A stretch of DNA of 64,000 bases from Shouchella xiaoxiensis (lineage in GTDB: Bacteria; Bacillota; Bacilli; Bacillales; Bacillaceae_D). The DNA lies in the NCBI RefSeq assembly GCF_016907895.1, contig NZ_JAFBCV010000017.1, positions 22,490 through 86,489 of the forward strand, given 5' to 3'. The notes under the pieces are model-generated. The model saw only the letters and a program-made list of their open reading frames with translations. It had not been told where the DNA came from and did no database searches. Position numbers and translations under genes: made by a program. Below, in pieces: positions 61,200-64,000 of this stretch (positions are counted from its first letter, which is position 1; each line of letters starts with the position of its first letter).

Positions 61200-62357
61200 A
61201 TGTATACACAAGCTTGGATGAGCAAACGCTTTTTTAGTTTCTTTTTAACATGGGGGATTTTTCTGCCGTATTGGTCAGGCTGGATGATTTTAACAAAAGG
61301 GGTTTCCGTTGCTGAAGTGAGCTTGATAATGAGTTGTGGTTTACTGATTAGGGGGATTTCAACCCTTTTTCTCTTCCCTTACCTAGCTGAGAAAGTAAGC
61401 AGCAAGACGCTTCTTCATGTCGCCGGGGTCGGCGCGCTGCTTGCCTTTTGCTTTTATATTCCGGCCACAACGTTCTGGCAGTTACTTATTGTTACCGTAC
61501 TTGTTCATATCTTTTACCCGGCAATCATGCCGGCACTAGAAAGCATCGCCAGTATCCTTGTGCAAAATAACGCATTAAAACAGTACGGCAAAGCTCGCCA
61601 GTGGGGCTCGATTGGCTTTATTTCGATCGGAATCTTTATTACGTTTTTTACGAGCCGTTATGGCGATGAACTGCTTTTTTGGGCATTGCTTATGGGACTT
61701 GCTGGGTTTGTGCTGCTTACCTTTTTAAAAGCACCAGCGGTTTTATCGACTCGTCCAGAACGAGACCTGCAGGAGAAACTTAGCTTAAGCCGACTGTTTC
61801 GCATTCCCTTTTTCGGCATTACACTGCTTATTGTTATTCTTATTCAAGCATCACACGCAACCTATTACAATTATGGCTATGTCTTCATTCAGACGTTGGA
61901 TGTACCACTCTACTTAATTGGGCTGATCATTAACATTGCCGTGATTGCCGAGATTTGCTTTTTTTCCATTGTTGATAAACGGTTTGCCGGAGTTTCTGTT
62001 GCGACGATGCTGATGCTGGCAGCGGTTGGTTCTTCGCTCCGCTGGATTCTCGTCTTCGCATTTCCAACAATCATCATGTTTAGCATTGCCCAAGTCCTGC
62101 ATGCTTTTTCGTTTGCGCTCGTGCACTATGCCTTTTTGCAATTTTTAATTAAACACGTGCCACAACCGCATATCCCCAAAGCACAAGGACTCTATTCCGC
62201 ACTCGCGCTAAGCTGGAGTACTGCCGTGTTTACGATATTCGGTGGTTTTTTGTATGAAATGGAGCCGCGTTATGCCTTTATCGGGATGCTCGTTGCTTCT
62301 ATACCAGCACTCGGGCTTGCTTTGTTTTACCGCAAACGAGAACGTTCCCATTCATAA
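61200..62357 (+). CDS. MFS transporter (MFS_1-like)
   Basis: 385 residues, twelve helices. SKRFFSFFLTWGIFLPYWSG and QYGKARQWGSIGFISIGIFI are the hallmarks of the HcaT/MFS_1-like branch (aromatic acids or nucleosides in other members). Start ATG 61200 chosen as best spaced from GAGGAG; an ATG two codons earlier is possible. Divergent partner of the YeiL-like regulator. Substrate unknown. Confidence 0.9.
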   Translation: MYTQAWMSKRFFSFFLTWGIFLPYWSGWMILTKGVSVAEVSLIMSCGLLIRGISTLFLFPYLAEKVSSKTLLHVAGVGALLAFCFYIPATTFWQLLIVTVLVHIFYPAIMPALESIASILVQNNALKQYGKARQWGSIGFISIGIFITFFTSRYGDELLFWALLMGLAGFVLLTFLKAPAVLSTRPERDLQEKLSLSRLFRIPFFGITLLIVILIQASHATYYNYGYVFIQTLDVPLYLIGLIINIAVIAEICFFSIVDKRFAGVSVATMLMLAAVGSSLRWILVFAFPTIIMFSIAQVLHAFSFALVHYAFLQFLIKHVPQPHIPKAQGLYSALALSWSTAVFTIFGGFLYEMEPRYAFIGMLVASIPALGLALFYRKRERSHS

Positions 62358-62416
62358 TCTGCTTATGCCTCACGTACACTGGTCGAGGCTACTATAATGA
62401 GGAAGGACGGATAACA

Positions 62417-63535
62417 ATGAACCAAAAACGATTAATAATCCCTATTCTAATGGCACTTCTTTTTTTCTTGCTTCAAGCACCCGCAAGTGCTGCCAGCTCC
62501 TTGCAACAAGGCTTGTTTACCCAGTTTAATCAGCATGATGGACAGCACTGGCAAATGTCAAACGGCTGGCGCAACGGTGATCCATTTTTTGGCTGTCACT
62601 GGAGCGAGAATCGCGTTAATTTTCCAAGCGGCCAGCTGGAACTTTCGATTCGTCCAAATGAGGCGTTCCCTGCTCCTTATTCTTACGAATGTGCAGAGTA
62701 TACGACCCATGAATTTTATGGCTACGGTCTGTATGAAGTTTCAATGAAACCTTCAAACGTTGATGGGATGATTTCTTCCTTTTTCACGTACACTGGACCC
62801 ACTTACAATGGCGACCCGTGGGATGAAATTGACATTGAATTTCTCGGCAAGGATACAACGAAAATTCAGTTTAACTATTATACGAATGGGGTTGGTGGCA
62901 ACGAAATCCTGCATGATTTAGGGTTTGATGCCTCAGAAAGCTTTAACACGTATGCCTTTGATTGGCAACCTCACTCAATTACGTGGTACGTCAATGGTGA
63001 AGCGATTGCCACTCGAACACAGAACATTCCTTCCAATCCAGGAAAAATCATGATGAACCTGTGGAATACGTACGGGATTGATGAATGGGCAGGACGCTAT
63101 ACCGGGGAAGCGACAAGCGCAAGCTATGAGTGGATGCGCTATACGCCAAGTAGTGAAAACGGGGTGGCTCCAGACTTGCAGCTGCGTGCGTGTGATTTTG
63201 ATGAAGGCAGCGGTGTGCAATCTTGGAATTGTGGCGTCGGAAACTTTGACGCAGGCAACTGGATTAAATTCGATCAAGTAAACTTATCGTCAGGCTATAA
63301 CGCCTTGGCCGTCAGCTATGCTTCAGAGGTTGGTGGCAGTTTTGATATTCGCATTGGTAGCTTGAATGGGCCAACGATTGGTAGCGTCCACTTCCCACCA
63401 ACCACCGGCTGGAATGACTACCAGTGGAACGGCACACCCGCTTTAAACCATGCAATTCAAGGAAATCAAACCATTTATTTTGTTTCAACAAGCGGAAAAG
63501 CGAATCTGCAAGAAATCTGGTTTAAGAACGAATAA
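62417..63535 (+). CDS. Secreted GH16 beta-glucanase (lichenase-like) with C-terminal CBM
   Basis: 372 residues. Signal peptide to about residue 25 (PASA), GH16 domain 30-250 with catalytic DEIDIEF (Glu137, Asp139, Glu141), and a C-terminal carbohydrate-binding module of CBM6 type (about 255-372: SGVQSWNCGVGNFDAGNWIK). Cleaves mixed-linkage beta-1,3-1,4-glucan or laminarin outside the cell. TATAAT near 62393-62398 and GAGGAAGGACGGATAACA upstream. Confidence 0.95.
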   Translation: MNQKRLIIPILMALLFFLLQAPASAASSLQQGLFTQFNQHDGQHWQMSNGWRNGDPFFGCHWSENRVNFPSGQLELSIRPNEAFPAPYSYECAEYTTHEFYGYGLYEVSMKPSNVDGMISSFFTYTGPTYNGDPWDEIDIEFLGKDTTKIQFNYYTNGVGGNEILHDLGFDASESFNTYAFDWQPHSITWYVNGEAIATRTQNIPSNPGKIMMNLWNTYGIDEWAGRYTGEATSASYEWMRYTPSSENGVAPDLQLRACDFDEGSGVQSWNCGVGNFDAGNWIKFDQVNLSSGYNALAVSYASEVGGSFDIRIGSLNGPTIGSVHFPPTTGWNDYQWNGTPALNHAIQGNQTIYFVSTSGKANLQEIWFKNE

Positions 63536-63577
63536 TTGTTTCATTCATTTAAAGAGGAATAAGCCCCTATCTAAAAT

Positions 63578-63627
63578 GTACCCTATAAAGTAGACACGAA
63601 AAAAGTCTACCTATAGGGTACTTTTTT
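63578..63627 (+). terminator. Hairpin with T tail at the IS left end
   Basis: GTACCCTATA-AGTAGAC (63578-63595) pairs with GTCTACCTATAGGGTAC (63605-63621), followed by TTTTTT. It can block transcription entering from the GH16 gene into the transposase gene and also contains the IS terminus. Confidence 0.65.
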
Positions 63628-63672
63628 GTATAATGACAAGTAGACAATATAGTAGAAATTGGGGAAGCCATC

Positions 63673-64000
63673 ATGAGTAAAAAAACATTCACGGAAAAAG
63701 AAATTAATCAGTTATCCATTAATCCATATGTGAAAACGGTAAGTTCCAAGGGAATTACCTATACAAATGAATTTAAAAGCTGCTTTATCGCTGAAAAGAA
63801 AAAAGGGAAGTTCTCTAGACAGATCTTTGAAGAGGCAGGGTTTGATGTAAACATAATTGGTATGACACGTATTCATGCCGCAAGTAAGAGATGGAGCGAA
63901 GCTTTTAAAAAGAATGGAGTGATGGGACTAACTGATACAAGGAAAGGCCATTCCGGGAGACCTAGAGAACGAGAGGTATCTCTTGAGGAAAAAAATGCTC
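63673..64000 (+). CDS. IS3-family transposase helper protein OrfA (partial)
   Basis: 109 codons visible of the first frame: MSKKTFTEKEINQLSINPYV, SSKGITYTNEFKSCFIAEKK, then HTH-like GFDVNIIGMTRIHAASKRWS and LTDTRKGHSGRPREREVSLE. This is the HTH-containing OrfA of an IS3-like element in bacilli. A second frame (DDE transposase) normally follows after a programmed frameshift, beyond the window. GGGGAAGCCATC precedes the ATG. Confidence 0.85.
   Translation, partial: MSKKTFTEKEINQLSINPYVKTVSSKGITYTNEFKSCFIAEKKKGKFSRQIFEEAGFDVNIIGMTRIHAASKRWSEAFKKNGVMGLTDTRKGHSGRPREREVSLEEKNA

Larger units (their letters stand above)
63577..64000 (+). mobile_element. IS3-family insertion sequence, left end (continues past window)
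   Basis: Starts with the terminal sequence TGTACCCTATAAAGTAGAC at 63577-63595; next to it comes a near-complementary copy (63605-63621) giving a hairpin with a T run. The first transposase frame begins at 63673. Right end and target duplication lie beyond base 64000. Confidence 0.85.

Noticed and set aside
1..64000. CRISPR arrays, rRNA or tRNA genes, prophage structural genes
   Set aside because: None were visible; no regularly spaced direct repeats and no rRNA-like tracts. The only mobile element found is the IS at the right edge.

Overview
The window looks like chromosome of a Gram-positive, low-to-moderate GC, spore-forming Bacillaceae, most likely from the alkaliphilic Bacillus group (Shouchella or Alkalihalobacillus-like). 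The reasons are an aa3-type quinol oxidase qoxABCD operon, a CheV fusion protein, a YkuI-type EAL protein, an Hsp20/YppG pair, a MetA with Glu111 and Cys142, a YfmM-type ABC-F protein, AGGAGG-type ribosome sites with many GTG and TTG starts, and a long palindromic intergenic repeat of the kind I recall from Bacillaceae. This is judged from family resemblance by eye; no search was run. There are no rRNA or tRNA genes, no CRISPR array and no phage structural genes.

Layout. 1-3.7 kb: qoxABCD (minus strand; qoxD is cut by the window edge). 4-9 kb: zinc-ribbon protein, esterase, a repair-type group (IscA-like protein, uvsE, msrA) and cheV. 8.4-16 kb: SurA/PrsA-like lipoprotein, dipeptidase, Hsp20 and YppG, a degenerate EAL protein, metA and a BASS transporter. 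16-25 kb: small membrane proteins, an SMC-like ATPase, a chitin-active LPMO and a TetR/MFS pair with repeated operators. 25-33 kb: a LysR/MFS divergent pair, a methyltransferase, Rrf2, a PadR-HAAS operon and a Fur-box siderophore-binding lipoprotein. 33.5-35.8 kb: an ECF sigma factor, a second-type ClpP and an epimerase behind an ECF-like promoter. 36-41 kb: accessory genes including a nonsense-interrupted NUDIX gene, a tubby-like gene with an early stop, and a DJ-1/WYL pair. 41.4-45 kb: a two-component system with two PepSY proteins. 45-50 kb: PH-domain protein, palindromic repeat, ABC-F, TetR/esterase (frameshifted) and two tandem small paralogues, each frameshifted. 50-55.4 kb: threonine dehydratase and an aldolase-kinase-SDR-dehydrogenase sugar operon with a leader terminator. 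56.7-63.5 kb: P-type ATPase, a YeiL-like regulator with a divergent MFS gene, and a secreted GH16 glucanase. 63.6 kb to the end: left end of an IS3-family element.

How the genes fit together. The fixed-function part covers respiration, chemotaxis, protein and DNA repair, methionine synthesis and translation. Around it lie many regulator/transporter or regulator/enzyme pairs whose cis sites can be read in the sequence: TetR operators, PadR palindromes, a Fur box, an ECF promoter, 11-bp response-regulator repeats and a WYL-adjacent palindrome. Secreted polysaccharide enzymes (LPMO with a chitin-binding module, GH16 with a CBM) and the sugar operon suggest life on plant or fungal debris.

Six apparent gene-breaking changes (four single-base indels and two in-frame stops) fall in accessory genes, while the long conserved genes are intact. 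This fits decay of dispensable genes better than random sequencing error, although three of the indels are in homopolymer runs and should be checked in the reads. Many start codons below differ from the longest possible reading because the ribosome-binding site decides them.
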